The translations under genes were made by a program, and so were the position numbers. 29,522 nt of DNA from CAYLOC01 sp964385195 (GTDB lineage Bacteria > Actinomycetota > Actinomycetes > Propionibacteriales > Nocardioidaceae): contig CAYLOC010000009.1 in assembly GCA_964385195.1 (NCBI GenBank), positions 1-29,522 of the forward strand, in the 5' to 3' direction. Positions within the stretch are counted from its first letter, which is position 1. Each line of letters starts with the position of its first letter. Shown piece after piece: positions 7,969 through 16,746 of the stretch. The notes below the pieces were generated by a model. It was not told the origin of the DNA and did not search any database. It was given only the letters and a program-made list of their open reading frames with translations.

Positions 7969-9432
7969 ATGTCACAGGTGCAGACCGGCACGATCTCGAC
8001 CCAGGTTCCGGCCCGTCTGGACCGGCTGCCGTGGTCCCGGTTCCACTGGATGGTGGTGGTCGGGCTGGGCACGGTGTGGATCCTCGACGGGCTCGAGGTC
8101 ACCATGGTCGGCAGCGTCGCCGCCCGGATGACCGAGGCCGGCGGTATCGACGTCAGCGCCGGCCAGATCGGCATCGCTGCCTCGATCTACGTTGTCGGCG
8201 CGTGCTTGGGGGCGCTGTTCTTCGGACAGTTGACCGACCGTTTCGGGCGGAAGAAGCTGTTTCTGGTCACGCTGGTGGTCTACATCGCCGCCACCATCGC
8301 GACCGGTTTCTCCCTCTCGGTGTGGTGGTTCTACGCCGCTCGCTTCTTCACCGGGGCCGGTATCGGTGGAGAGTACGCCGCCATCAACTCCGCGATCGAT
8401 GAGCTCATCCCTGCCCGCGTGCGGGGTCGGGTCGACCTGATCATCAACGGCTCGTACTGGCTCGGGTCGGCAGCCGGGGCGGCGGCGGCCGTGCTCTTGT
8501 TGCATGTGTTCGCCGGTGATCTCGGGTGGCGAATCGGGTTCTTCGTCGGAGCCGTGCTCGGCGTCGGCATCCTGCTGGTACGCCGGCATGTTCCGGAGAG
8601 CCCCCGTTGGTTGTTCATCCACGGTCGGGAGGAGGACGCCGAACGGATCGTGGGCGGCATTGAGGACGAGGTGCGCGAGGAGACCGGTCAGGGGCTCCCC
8701 GAACCGGGAAGCACGCTCACGGTGCGCCAGCGCACGCACATCCCGTTCCGCGAGATCGGCAAGGTCGCGTTCACGCGCTATCCCCGGCGGGCCGTCCTGG
8801 GCCTGTGTCTCTTCGTCGGCCAGGCGTTCCTCTACAACGGGGTGACGTTCAACCTCGGCACCTTGTACAGCGGCTTCTATGGTGTGGCCTCGGCGTTCGT
8901 ACCGGTGTTCATCATCATCTGGGCGCTGGGGAACTTCGCCGGGCCGGTCGTCCTGGGCAGGTTGTTCGACACCGTCGGGCGAAAACCGATGATCTCGGGT
9001 ACCTATATCGGATCTGCCCTCATCACCGTGGCTCTTGCCCAGGTGTTCCTGCGGCAGGTCATGGGGCCCTGGCTGTTCCTGGCCATCCTGGTGGTCACGT
9101 TCTTCCTCGCCTCGGCCGGAGCGAGCTCGGCGTACCTCACGGTGAGCGAGGTGTTCCCGATGGAGACCCGGGCGCTGGCGATCGCCTTCTTCTACGCGAT
9201 CGGTACGGCGGCGGGCGGCATCAGCGGTCCCTTGCTCTTCGGCGAGTTCATCGACTCCGGCAGCCGGGAACTTGTCGCGCTCGGCTTCTACATCGGCGCC
9301 GCGGTGATGGCGCTCGGCGGTGTGGCGGAGCTGTTCCTCGGGGTCAGGGCCGAGAAGGCCGAGCTGGAAGACATCGCGGCGCCGCTGACTACCGCAGATG
9401 CCGAGCAACAACAGGAAGGCGGACAGCGATGA
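7969..9432 (+). CDS. MFS transporter, organic-acid type
   Basis: The protein has 487 residues with about twelve membrane spans. WILDGLEVTMVGSV in TM1, FGQLTDRFGRKKLF in loop 2-3 (about 85-98), HVPESPRWLFIHGR mid-protein and GRLFDTVGRKP in loop 8-9 place it in the major facilitator superfamily. It is nearest the sugar-porter/aromatic-acid (AAHS-like) branch, and the TM1 acidic residues (D40, E43) suit proton symport. It opens an operon with a 2-hydroxyacid dehydrogenase, a ThDP enzyme and an enolase-superfamily enzyme, so it probably imports their hydroxy or sugar acid substrate; that is inference. The ATG at 7969 follows GAGGAAAGGG at about 7951-7960. Its stop overlaps the next start (ATGA). 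Confidence 0.88.
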   Translation: MSQVQTGTISTQVPARLDRLPWSRFHWMVVVGLGTVWILDGLEVTMVGSVAARMTEAGGIDVSAGQIGIAASIYVVGACLGALFFGQLTDRFGRKKLFLVTLVVYIAATIATGFSLSVWWFYAARFFTGAGIGGEYAAINSAIDELIPARVRGRVDLIINGSYWLGSAAGAAAAVLLLHVFAGDLGWRIGFFVGAVLGVGILLVRRHVPESPRWLFIHGREEDAERIVGGIEDEVREETGQGLPEPGSTLTVRQRTHIPFREIGKVAFTRYPRRAVLGLCLFVGQAFLYNGVTFNLGTLYSGFYGVASAFVPVFIIIWALGNFAGPVVLGRLFDTVGRKPMISGTYIGSALITVALAQVFLRQVMGPWLFLAILVVTFFLASAGASSAYLTVSEVFPMETRALAIAFFYAIGTAAGGISGPLLFGEFIDSGSRELVALGFYIGAAVMALGGVAELFLGVRAEKAELEDIAAPLTTADAEQQQEGGQR

Positions 9433-9818
9433 GCGACGAGCAGAACCGCCGCGCGACAGAACGGGCTGAGCGGGAGCAACGCATCCGGCAGCGCACCGAG
9501 CGACGTCGTGCCGAGTCCACCCGCGGGATGCGCCGCTTCCGGCCGGGCCCGGGCAAGGTACAACCATGGCAGTTCACCCCTGCGTCGCAACGTCAACAGG
9601 AGGAGGCGCTGGACCACCAGATCCTCGCGCTGGAGAACGCGGTACACGAGCTCGGCGCCATCGGAATCCGGGCGTTGTACCAGGCGGTGGCGGCGCGTTA
9701 CTGGGGGCCAGGCAGCTTCGGTCGTGCTCTGCGGGAGGCGATCCGCGAGGGGCGGATCGTCCGCAGCGGGGTGCGCCAGGTCGGTCCTCCGGAGGAGCCG
9801 GACCAGGAGTCCGAGTAG
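9429..9818 (+). CDS. small basic hypothetical protein
   Basis: The protein has 129 residues and starts within the stop of the MFS gene (ATGA at 9429-9432), so it is translationally coupled. The first ~50 residues are strongly Arg/Glu-rich and probably disordered or coiled. The rest is predicted helical (DHQILALENAVHELGAIG, ALREAIREGRI) and resembles a small winged-helix-like fold, ending in an acidic tail. It has no signal peptide, membrane span or catalytic motif. The position inside a catabolic operon suggests a regulator or accessory protein, but the sequence does not prove it. Confidence 0.6.
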   Translation: MSDEQNRRATERAEREQRIRQRTERRRAESTRGMRRFRPGPGKVQPWQFTPASQRQQEEALDHQILALENAVHELGAIGIRALYQAVAARYWGPGSFGRALREAIREGRIVRSGVRQVGPPEEPDQESE

Positions 9819-9879
9819 CCGCTCCCGGTGTGTGAAAAGCCGCGAGTGGGGTAATAGGTGGACAGGAGGTGGAGCACGC

Positions 9880-12800
9880 ATGCCTGAACGCCTGCCGTCC
9901 GTGCAGCGATCACCCGGGCGGGACGACCCCGACCCAGCCACGGATGCTGTGGCGGCGGACCTGCGAAGGCGGGTCGATGGCGAGGTCCGTTTCGACGCCG
10001 GGAGCCGCGGGGCCTACAGCACGGACGGGTCGAACTTCCGGCAGGTCCCGATCGGTGTAGTAATTCCACGCAGCGTCGATGCCGCAGTCGAAGCCGTGGC
10101 GGTCTGCCGCGAGCACGACGTGCCGGTGCTGTCCCGCGGTGGCGGCACCAGCCTGGCCGGGCAGTGCACCAACACCGCGGTGGTGATCGACTGGACCAAG
10201 TACTGCGACCGGCTTCTCTTTGTCGACTCCGACGCGCGCACGTGCATCGTCGAGCCGGGGATCGTCCTGGACACGCTGAACGAGCAGTTGGCGCCGCATG
10301 ATCTTCGGTTCGGCCCGGAACCGTCCACCCACCAGAACTGCTCCCTGGGCGGAATGATCGGCAACAACTCCTGCGGTGCCACCGCACAGCGGACCGGGAA
10401 GGTCGTGGACAACATCTCCCGGCTGGAAGTGTTGCTCTACGACGGCACCCGGTTCTGGTGCGGAGAGACGACCGACCAGGAGTACGCCGAGATCGAGGCC
10501 CGGGGTGACCGCCGGGCGGCCGTCTACCGTTCAATGCAGCGCATCCGGGAACAGTACGGCGACGAGGTACGCCGCCGGTTCCCCGACATCCCCCGCCGCG
10601 TGTCGGGGTACAACCTGGACTCACTGCTGCCGGAGAACGGGTTCGACGTCGCCGGCGCCCTCGTCGGCAGCGAGTCCACGTTGGTCACCGTCCTCCGTGC
10701 GGAGCTGGAGCTGGTGCCTGTGCTGCCGGCGCGCACTCTCGTCATTCTGGGTTATGACAACATCGCCGAGGCCGGGGACGCGGTTCCCACCATCGCTCGC
10801 CACAACCCGGTGAAGTTGGAGGGCGTGGACCGCTACCTCATCCGTGACGAGCAGATCAAACGGATGAACTCCGACGCGCTCGGCCGGATGCCCCAGGGAA
10901 CCGGCTTCTTGATGGTGCAGTTCGGCGGGAGCAGCACCGATGAGACCGACCGGGCCGCGCAGGCGCTGCTGGATGACCTGGAGGAGTCCGATCACAACCC
11001 GGAGGTGAAATTCTTCGACGACCCGGCGCTGGAGGATGAGTTGTGGGCGGCTCGGGAGGCGGGTCTCGGTGCCACCGCCCACATCCCCGGCAAGCCGGAC
11101 ACGTTCGAGGGGTGGGAGGACGCCGCTGTCCCGCCGGATCGGCTCGGGGACTACCTGCGCGACATCCGTAAGCTCTACGAGGAGTTCGGCTACGCCTCCG
11201 ACACCGGGCCCGCACTCTACGGGCACTTCGGCCAAGGCTGCGTCCACACCCGCATCCCGTTTGACCTGTTCACCGCCGACGGCGTCGCCACCTACCGCCG
11301 GTTCATGGAGCAGGCCGCGGACCTGGTCGCCGGCTACGGCGGCTCGTTCTCCGGTGAGCACGGAGACGGGCAGAGCCGTGGCGAGTTGCTACCGAGGATG
11401 TTCGGTGACCGGGTCATGACCGCCTTCGGGGAGTTCAAGGCGACCTTCGACCCGAGCAACAAGATGAACCCCGGTAAGGTCGTCGACCCGTACCGGCTGG
11501 ATGAGAACCTGCGGATGGGTGCGTCCTGGGCACCGATGGCCCCGCAGGATCTGTACTTCGCCTATCCCGAGGACGGCGGCTCCTTCGTGCAGGCCGCCTC
11601 CCGCTGTGTCGGCGTGGGGAAGTGCCGCCAACACGGCCACGACGGAGGCTCGGTGATGTGCCCGTCGTACCAAGTAACCAAGGAAGAAAGGCACTCCACC
11701 CGCGGCCGGGCGCGGCTGCTGTACGAGATGCTCAACGGCCACGGCGACGGGCCGGTCACCGATGGTTGGCGCTCGGAGGAGGTCAAGGACGCCCTCGACC
11801 TCTGCCTGGCCTGCAAGGGCTGCAAGACCGACTGCCCGGTCGACACCGACATGGCCACCTACAAGGCGGAGTTCCTGGCCCACTACTACCAGGGTCGGCT
11901 GCGCCCGCGCGCCGACTACGCGCTGGGGTGGCTGCCGGTAGCGGCCCGCGTCATCGGCGCTACGCACGCGGCACCGGTTGTGAACGCGCTGAGCCACGCA
12001 CCCGTGCTGCGCACTCTCGCGCCGGACCTTGCCGGGCTGGAGCGCCGGGAGATCCCGGTCTTCGCTCGCCAGACACTGCAACAGTGGTGGGGGCAGCACA
12101 CGGCCCAAGGCACCGGCCGTCGCGGCGAGGTCATGCTGTGGCCGGACACCTTCACCAACTCCTTCCATCCGCACATCGGCCAAGCCGCCGTGGACGTGTT
12201 GGAGGCGGCCGGCTGGTCGGTTCGACTGCCAACCGAACCCCTGTGTTGCGGATTGACGTGGATTTCCACCGGACAGCTGAAGACCGCGCGGGCGGTGCTG
12301 CGCCGTACCGTGACGACGCTGGCTGACCATGTTCGTGCCGGCGGTTATGTGGTCGGCCTGGAGCCCAGTTGTACGGCGGTGTTCCGCAGCGACGCCCCCG
12401 ACCTCTTGCACGGCGACCAGGACGTGATGCGGTTGCAGCGCCAGACCGTCACCCTCGCTGAGTTGTTGATGGATCACACCCCGGGCTGGTCACCACCGCG
12501 ACTGGACAACGAAGACCGGCTCGAGGCGCTGGCGCAGGTGCACTGCCACCAGCACGCCATTACCGGATGGGACGCCGACGAGCGGCTGCTGACGGCGGCC
12601 GGGGTCGACACCGAACACCTGGAGTCCGGTTGTTGCGGACTGGCCGGGAACTTCGGGTTCACCCGGGGCCACGGTGAGGTCAGCGAGGCGTGTGCCGAGC
12701 AGGTGCTGCTGCCTCGCCTGCGGGAGGCTGCGCCGGACGCGGTCGTGCTGGCCGACGGCTTCTCCTGCCGAACCCAGATCCATGAACTCGACAGTGGCGG

Positions 12801-13059
12801 CCGGGAGGCAGTCCACCTGGCCGAACTGCTGGCCGCAGCCCGGCACGGCCCGGTCCGGACAGACGTACGGCCGGAGAAGCACATCGCCGGACGACCCAGC
12901 ACTCCCGGCGTGTTGAGCGGCACCGTGACGCTGGGCAGCATCGGAGCGCTCGCCGGCACCGCTGCAGCCGCAGCCGGACGTGCCGCCTGGCGGCGGCTTC
13001 GGACACCGAAACGAGCTGCCCGGGACGCGGAGAACCGACCAGAAGGAGAGCAACCATGA
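9880..13059 (+). CDS. FAD/Fe-S 2-hydroxyacid dehydrogenase (YdiJ-like)
   Basis: Encodes 1059 residues fusing a GlcD-like flavin part to a GlcF-like iron-sulfur part. The PCMH-type FAD domain shows SRGGGTSLAGQ (about 94-104) and GGMIGNNSCGA. The FAD-oxidase C-terminal domain follows (GHFGQGCVHTRIP, GEHGDGQSRGELLP). Then come a first Cys cluster (CVGVGKC...CP), a canonical 4Fe-4S motif CLACKGCKTDCP, and two CCG-type modules (LCCGLTW, SGCCGLAG). The layout and size match YdiJ/D-2-hydroxyglutarate dehydrogenase relatives and FAD-linked D-lactate dehydrogenases, which pass electrons to quinones or a flavoprotein. A short hydrophobic C-terminal stretch may touch the membrane. The ATG at 9880 follows AGGAGG (9864-9869). 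Its stop overlaps the next start by 4 bases. The substrate is unknown. Confidence 0.87.
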   Translation: MPERLPSVQRSPGRDDPDPATDAVAADLRRRVDGEVRFDAGSRGAYSTDGSNFRQVPIGVVIPRSVDAAVEAVAVCREHDVPVLSRGGGTSLAGQCTNTAVVIDWTKYCDRLLFVDSDARTCIVEPGIVLDTLNEQLAPHDLRFGPEPSTHQNCSLGGMIGNNSCGATAQRTGKVVDNISRLEVLLYDGTRFWCGETTDQEYAEIEARGDRRAAVYRSMQRIREQYGDEVRRRFPDIPRRVSGYNLDSLLPENGFDVAGALVGSESTLVTVLRAELELVPVLPARTLVILGYDNIAEAGDAVPTIARHNPVKLEGVDRYLIRDEQIKRMNSDALGRMPQGTGFLMVQFGGSSTDETDRAAQALLDDLEESDHNPEVKFFDDPALEDELWAAREAGLGATAHIPGKPDTFEGWEDAAVPPDRLGDYLRDIRKLYEEFGYASDTGPALYGHFGQGCVHTRIPFDLFTADGVATYRRFMEQAADLVAGYGGSFSGEHGDGQSRGELLPRMFGDRVMTAFGEFKATFDPSNKMNPGKVVDPYRLDENLRMGASWAPMAPQDLYFAYPEDGGSFVQAASRCVGVGKCRQHGHDGGSVMCPSYQVTKEERHSTRGRARLLYEMLNGHGDGPVTDGWRSEEVKDALDLCLACKGCKTDCPVDTDMATYKAEFLAHYYQGRLRPRADYALGWLPVAARVIGATHAAPVVNALSHAPVLRTLAPDLAGLERREIPVFARQTLQQWWGQHTAQGTGRRGEVMLWPDTFTNSFHPHIGQAAVDVLEAAGWSVRLPTEPLCCGLTWISTGQLKTARAVLRRTVTTLADHVRAGGYVVGLEPSCTAVFRSDAPDLLHGDQDVMRLQRQTVTLAELLMDHTPGWSPPRLDNEDRLEALAQVHCHQHAITGWDADERLLTAAGVDTEHLESGCCGLAGNFGFTRGHGEVSEACAEQVLLPRLREAAPDAVVLADGFSCRTQIHELDSGGREAVHLAELLAAARHGPVRTDVRPEKHIAGRPSTPGVLSGTVTLGSIGALAGTAAAAAGRAAWRRLRTPKRAARDAENRPEGEQP

Positions 13060-14843
13060 CACAGAACTGTGGCGACTACCTACTCCAGCGACTGCGCGAG
13101 TGGGGTGTGGACCGGGTCTTCGGATATGCCGGAGACGGCATCAACGGGCTCCTTGCCTCCTGGTACGACGCCGACAACGACCCGAAGTTCATCGAGGCAC
13201 GACACGAGGAGATGGCCGCGTTCGAGGCCGGTGGCTATGCCAAGTTCAGCGGCAAGGTCGGTGTCTGCGTCGCCACCTCTGGACCCGGTGCGATCCACCT
13301 CCTCAACGGGTTGTACGACGCCAAACTCGATCATGTGCCGGTGGTCGCGATCATCGGGCAGACGAACCGTACGGCGATGGGTGGCTCCTACCAGCAGGAG
13401 ATCGACCTCATGAGCCTGTACAAGGACGTCGCTGGTGACTACGTCCAGATGGTCACCACGCCCCAACAACTGCCGAATGTGGTGGACCGCGCCATGCGGA
13501 CCTCGATGGGGAAGCACACCGTGACCGCGATCATCGTGCCGGCGGACGTGCAGGAGCTGGAGTACAGCCCACCCGAGCACGCATTCAAGATGGTGCCGTC
13601 TTCGCTCGGCGTGGAGTGGCCCAAGACGGTCGCCAACGACAACGCTGTTGCCCGGGCCGCAGAGGTTCTCAATGCGGGCTCGAAGGTCGCGATCCTCGTC
13701 GGGCAGGGCGCCCGCACCGCCCGTGAGGAAGTGATGGAGACCGCCGAGCTGCTCGGCGCCGGGGTTGCCAAGGCACTACTCGGCCGGGACGTGCTCCCCG
13801 ACGATCTCCCGTATGTGACCGGAGCGATCGGTCTCCTCGGGACCCGGCCCAGCTATGAGATGATGCGCGACTGCGACACGCTGCTCATGGTCGGGTCCAG
13901 TTTCCCCTACACCCAGTTCATGCCGGGATTCGACCAGGCCCGCGGGGTGCAGATCGACGTCGACCCGAGTTTCGTCGGCCTGCGTTACCCCAACGAGGTC
14001 AACCTGGTCGGCGACGCGGGCTCGACGTTGCGCGCCCTGCTGCCGCAACTGAAGCGCAAGGAGGACCGGGACTGGCGCGGCACCATCGAGAAGAACGTAG
14101 CCGAGTGGTGGCAGACGATGGAGGCCGAGGCGATGGTCGACGGCGATCCGGTCAACCCGATGCGGATCTTCTGGGAGCTGTCCTCCCGCCTGCCCGACGA
14201 CGTGATCCTCACCTCCGACTCCGGCTCCGCAGCGAACTGGTACGCCCGGGACCTGAAACTCACCGGCAACATGCGCGGCTCGCTCTCGGGCACACTCGCC
14301 ACCATGGGCCCTGGGGTGCCCTACGCCATCGGCGCCAAGTTCGCCCATCCGGACCGGCCAGCCATCGCGCTCGTCGGGGACGGGGCCATGCAGATGAACG
14401 GGATGGCCGAACTGATCACGATCAAACGGTACTGGCAGGAGTGGAGCGACCCGCGGCTCATCGTCTGTGTGCTGCACAACAACGACCTCAACCAGGTCAC
14501 CTGGGAGTTGCGAGCAATGGCCGGGTCACCGAAGTTCATCGAGTCGCAGAAGCTTCCCGACGTCGACTATGCCGGTTTCGCGGACAGCCTTGGGCTGGGC
14601 ACCCGCACCGTGACCAGCCCAGAGGAGCTGTCCGGCGCATGGGACTTCGCCCTCGGGGCCGATCGGCCGGTCGTCCTCGACGTGCACTGCGACCCCAACT
14701 TCCCACCCATCCCGCCGCACGCGTCCTTGGACCAGATGCGGCAGGCCGCGTTGGCGTTGGCCAAGGGTGACGAGGACCGGTGGGAGGTCATCAAGAAGGG
14801 GATGCGCACGAAACTGCAAGAGCTCCTTCCCCACCGCGGCTAG
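13056..14843 (+). CDS. ThDP-dependent 2-oxoacid enzyme (PoxB-like)
   Basis: The 595-residue protein has the three domains of the pyruvate oxidase/acetolactate synthase family. The Pyr domain carries the cofactor-activating Glu in ARHEEMAAFEAGG (E51) and ATSGPGAIHLLNGLYDA. A central domain follows (VGQGARTAREEV, DQARGVQIDVDP). The PP domain carries the ThDP motif GDGAMQMNG...NND (about 441-476). It is closest to pyruvate:quinone oxidase-type enzymes, which decarboxylate a 2-oxoacid. The preceding gene could supply a 2-oxoacid from a 2-hydroxyacid, so a linked two-step oxidation is inferred. The ATG overlaps the upstream stop (ATGA). FAD binding, as in PoxB, is plausible but not certain from sequence. 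Confidence 0.87.
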   Translation: MTQNCGDYLLQRLREWGVDRVFGYAGDGINGLLASWYDADNDPKFIEARHEEMAAFEAGGYAKFSGKVGVCVATSGPGAIHLLNGLYDAKLDHVPVVAIIGQTNRTAMGGSYQQEIDLMSLYKDVAGDYVQMVTTPQQLPNVVDRAMRTSMGKHTVTAIIVPADVQELEYSPPEHAFKMVPSSLGVEWPKTVANDNAVARAAEVLNAGSKVAILVGQGARTAREEVMETAELLGAGVAKALLGRDVLPDDLPYVTGAIGLLGTRPSYEMMRDCDTLLMVGSSFPYTQFMPGFDQARGVQIDVDPSFVGLRYPNEVNLVGDAGSTLRALLPQLKRKEDRDWRGTIEKNVAEWWQTMEAEAMVDGDPVNPMRIFWELSSRLPDDVILTSDSGSAANWYARDLKLTGNMRGSLSGTLATMGPGVPYAIGAKFAHPDRPAIALVGDGAMQMNGMAELITIKRYWQEWSDPRLIVCVLHNNDLNQVTWELRAMAGSPKFIESQKLPDVDYAGFADSLGLGTRTVTSPEELSGAWDFALGADRPVVLDVHCDPNFPPIPPHASLDQMRQAALALAKGDEDRWEVIKKGMRTKLQELLPHRG

Positions 14844-14857
14844 TTCGGCGAGGCACC

Positions 14858-15958
14858 GTGCAGCACCAGGTGATCGACTCAGTCGAGGCATCGGCGTACA
14901 CGATCCCGACCGACGCGCCGGAGGCGGACGGGACCCTGGCCTGGGACTCCACCACCCTCGTGCTCGTCTCAGTGCGGAGTGGACAGACCACGGGCATCGG
15001 CTGGACCTACGGGCCGCCCGCGTGCGCGCGGCTGGTCAACGATGGCCTGTCCTCGGCGGTGGTCGGTCACGACCCGATGGGCGTGCCGCGGATCTGGACC
15101 GGTATGACCCGCAGCATCCGCAACGCGACGCGGGCCGGGGTCGCCCAGTACGCCGTGTCCGCGGTGGACGTCGCCTGCTGGGACCTGAAGGCCCGGCTTC
15201 TCGGAGTGTCGCTTGTCGACCTGTTCGGCTCCGCGCAGGAGGAGGTTGCGGTGTATGGCAGCGGGGGGTTCACCTCCTACACCGACCACCAGCTCAGCGA
15301 CCAGCTCCGCGGCTGGGTCAACGAACAGCGCATCCCTCGGGTGAAGATCAAGATCGGGCAGGACCGCGGCAACAACGAGCCGCGCGATCTGGCACGGATC
15401 CACCTCGCCCGCCAGGTGATCGGCGCCGAACCCGAACTGTACGTCGACGCGAACGGTGCCTACAGCGCGAAACAGGCCATCCGGGTGCTTCGGGGGTGCT
15501 CGGACGCGCGTGTGTCGTGGTACGAGGAGCCGGTCAGCTCCGACAACCTCGCCGGACTACGCATGGTTCGCCAGAACGTGGACGCCGACGTCACCGCCGG
15601 TGAGTACGGCAGTGATCCCGGCTACTTCCAGCGGATGTGCGCAGCGGGTGCGGTGGACTGCCTCCAGATCGACGCCACCCGATGCGGCGGCTACAGCGGG
15701 TGGTTCCGGGCCGCGGCCGTGGCCGCCGCCCACGAACTGTCGGTCTCCGCCCACTGCGCTCCGAACCTGCATGCGCACGCGTGCGCCGCCACACCGAACC
15801 TCCGCCATCTCGAGTACTTCCACGACCATGCCCGGATCGAGACCCTCGCGTTCGACGGGGTGCTGGACCCCGAGGGCGGTGCGCTCCACCCGCGGCGCGG
15901 CACCCCGGGCCACGGGATCGCAGTCCGTCGGGATGCCCTGGCGCCCTATCGAGTGTGA
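14858..15958 (+). CDS. enolase-superfamily enzyme, mandelate racemase subgroup
   Basis: The 366-residue protein starts at the GTG at 14858, 14 bases after the upstream stop, with GCGAGG as RBS. It has the complete catalytic set of the mandelate racemase subgroup. This is the KxK base motif (VKIKIG, K163/K165), three metal ligands in YVDANG (D197), WYEEP (E223 or E224) and AGEYG (E249), the Asp-His dyad (D272 in LQIDATRCGG, H299 in SAHCAPN), and a late Glu (E319, HLEYFH). Family members abstract the alpha proton of a carboxylate as racemases or acid-sugar dehydratases. In this operon it might interconvert enantiomers of the hydroxyacid oxidised by the FAD enzyme, or dehydrate a sugar acid. Substrate cannot be inferred from sequence alone. 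Confidence 0.88.
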   Translation: MQHQVIDSVEASAYTIPTDAPEADGTLAWDSTTLVLVSVRSGQTTGIGWTYGPPACARLVNDGLSSAVVGHDPMGVPRIWTGMTRSIRNATRAGVAQYAVSAVDVACWDLKARLLGVSLVDLFGSAQEEVAVYGSGGFTSYTDHQLSDQLRGWVNEQRIPRVKIKIGQDRGNNEPRDLARIHLARQVIGAEPELYVDANGAYSAKQAIRVLRGCSDARVSWYEEPVSSDNLAGLRMVRQNVDADVTAGEYGSDPGYFQRMCAAGAVDCLQIDATRCGGYSGWFRAAAVAAAHELSVSAHCAPNLHAHACAATPNLRHLEYFHDHARIETLAFDGVLDPEGGALHPRRGTPGHGIAVRRDALAPYRV

Positions 15959-16010
15959 GGCGCGATCGAGCGCTCACGATGTGGGCGGGGCTCGGCTCGG
16001 GTACGGCGGT

Positions 16011-16616
16011 TTAGCGCTCTTCCCGCTCCGGGCGCACGGGCTCGGCGTACCCCGGCTCGGGCTCGCCGGGGTGGTGACGCGCTGAGTGCTGTTCGGCACG
16101 CTCGGTGTTCCGTGCCAGGTCCTTGTAACCGACCACGCTGATGCGTCCCAGCGCCGCGACGGAGAAGTACAAGATGACGGCGCCCAAGCCGTAGAAGAAC
16201 CCGACTTGCTGGACGACGACGCCGAGCGTGGAAGCGCCCGCGGGAAGTCCCGCTGCCGGGGCCCCGCCGTTCCACAGCTGGCTGAACACCGGGCCGAGGA
16301 TGAACCAGGCCCCGCTCACCGTCGCCAGCCACGCCCCCAACGATGCGGTCGCACGGTTGCCGCTGCCCAGGAGGATCAGGCCGCCGAGCACGGCAGCGGC
16401 TCCTGGGAGGATCTCCAGGTAGAGACGCGGAATGTTGAAGTGCCAGGCGACGTCTGGTGTGTACGCGTAGCCGAACACGGGCCCGACAAAGGGAATGATC
16501 CCTCCCCAGATGCCGAGGAGGACCAAAGCCGTGCCGCTGACCGCTCCGCGGCTGCGTGGTATCCGCAGCGTGCCGGTGAAGCCGGGACGCTGGTGGGTTT
16601 CAGCTGTGGTTGCCAT
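16011..16616 (-). CDS. four-span conserved membrane protein
   Basis: Encodes 201 residues from the ATG at 16616, chosen because GAGGAGG lies upstream on the minus strand; an in-frame ATG 17 codons earlier lacks such a site. About four hydrophobic segments are visible: GTALVLLGIWGGIIPFVGPV, LEILPGAAAVLGGLILLGS, LGAWLATVSGAWFILGP and VGFFYGLGAVILYFSVAAL. A Pro/Arg/Glu-rich cytoplasmic tail follows. No motif gives a function. A GCAT-N16-GGGTAC site upstream suggests control by the SigB-type sigma factor. It is convergent with the enolase-superfamily gene. Confidence 0.72.
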   Translation of the reverse strand: MATTAETHQRPGFTGTLRIPRSRGAVSGTALVLLGIWGGIIPFVGPVFGYAYTPDVAWHFNIPRLYLEILPGAAAVLGGLILLGSGNRATASLGAWLATVSGAWFILGPVFSQLWNGGAPAAGLPAGASTLGVVVQQVGFFYGLGAVILYFSVAALGRISVVGYKDLARNTERAEQHSARHHPGEPEPGYAEPVRPEREER

Positions 16617-16674
16617 GGTCGTGTCCACCTCCTCACCCACGCCGACGCGGCGTGGGAAGTGCTCCACTTGGGGT

Positions 16675-16700
16675 GTACCCGCCTCCGTGGCGGTTCATGC
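16675..16700 (-). promoter_or_regulatory. putative SigB-type promoter of membrane protein
   Basis: On the minus strand GCAT (16700-16697), a 16-base spacer and GGGTAC (16680-16675) lie 58 bases before the ATG at 16616. The layout equals those at 357-382 and 7904-7929. Confidence 0.5.
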
Positions 16701-16710
16701 ATCGCGCTCC

Positions 16711-16746
16711 GTCAGTCGCCGGTACCGGGTCAGTCGCCGGTACCGG
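16711..16746. repeat. perfect 18-bp tandem duplication
   Basis: An 18-base unit is present twice in a row without mismatch (16711-16728 and 16729-16746). Each unit contains the palindrome GGTACC. The second copy covers the end of the MarR gene, including its stop at 16730-16732. Such a repeat can expand or contract by slippage and may alter the MarR C-terminus. Confidence 0.9.

Noticed and set aside
7972..9567. 531-residue minus-strand frame opposite the MFS gene
   Set aside because: Antisense to a clear membrane transporter; composition (Asp/Arg/Glu/Gly) is a mirror effect.
15968..16020. GAGCGCT / AGCGCTC inverted repeat between convergent genes
   Set aside because: The loop is over 30 bases and the arms short, so a terminator is not supported.
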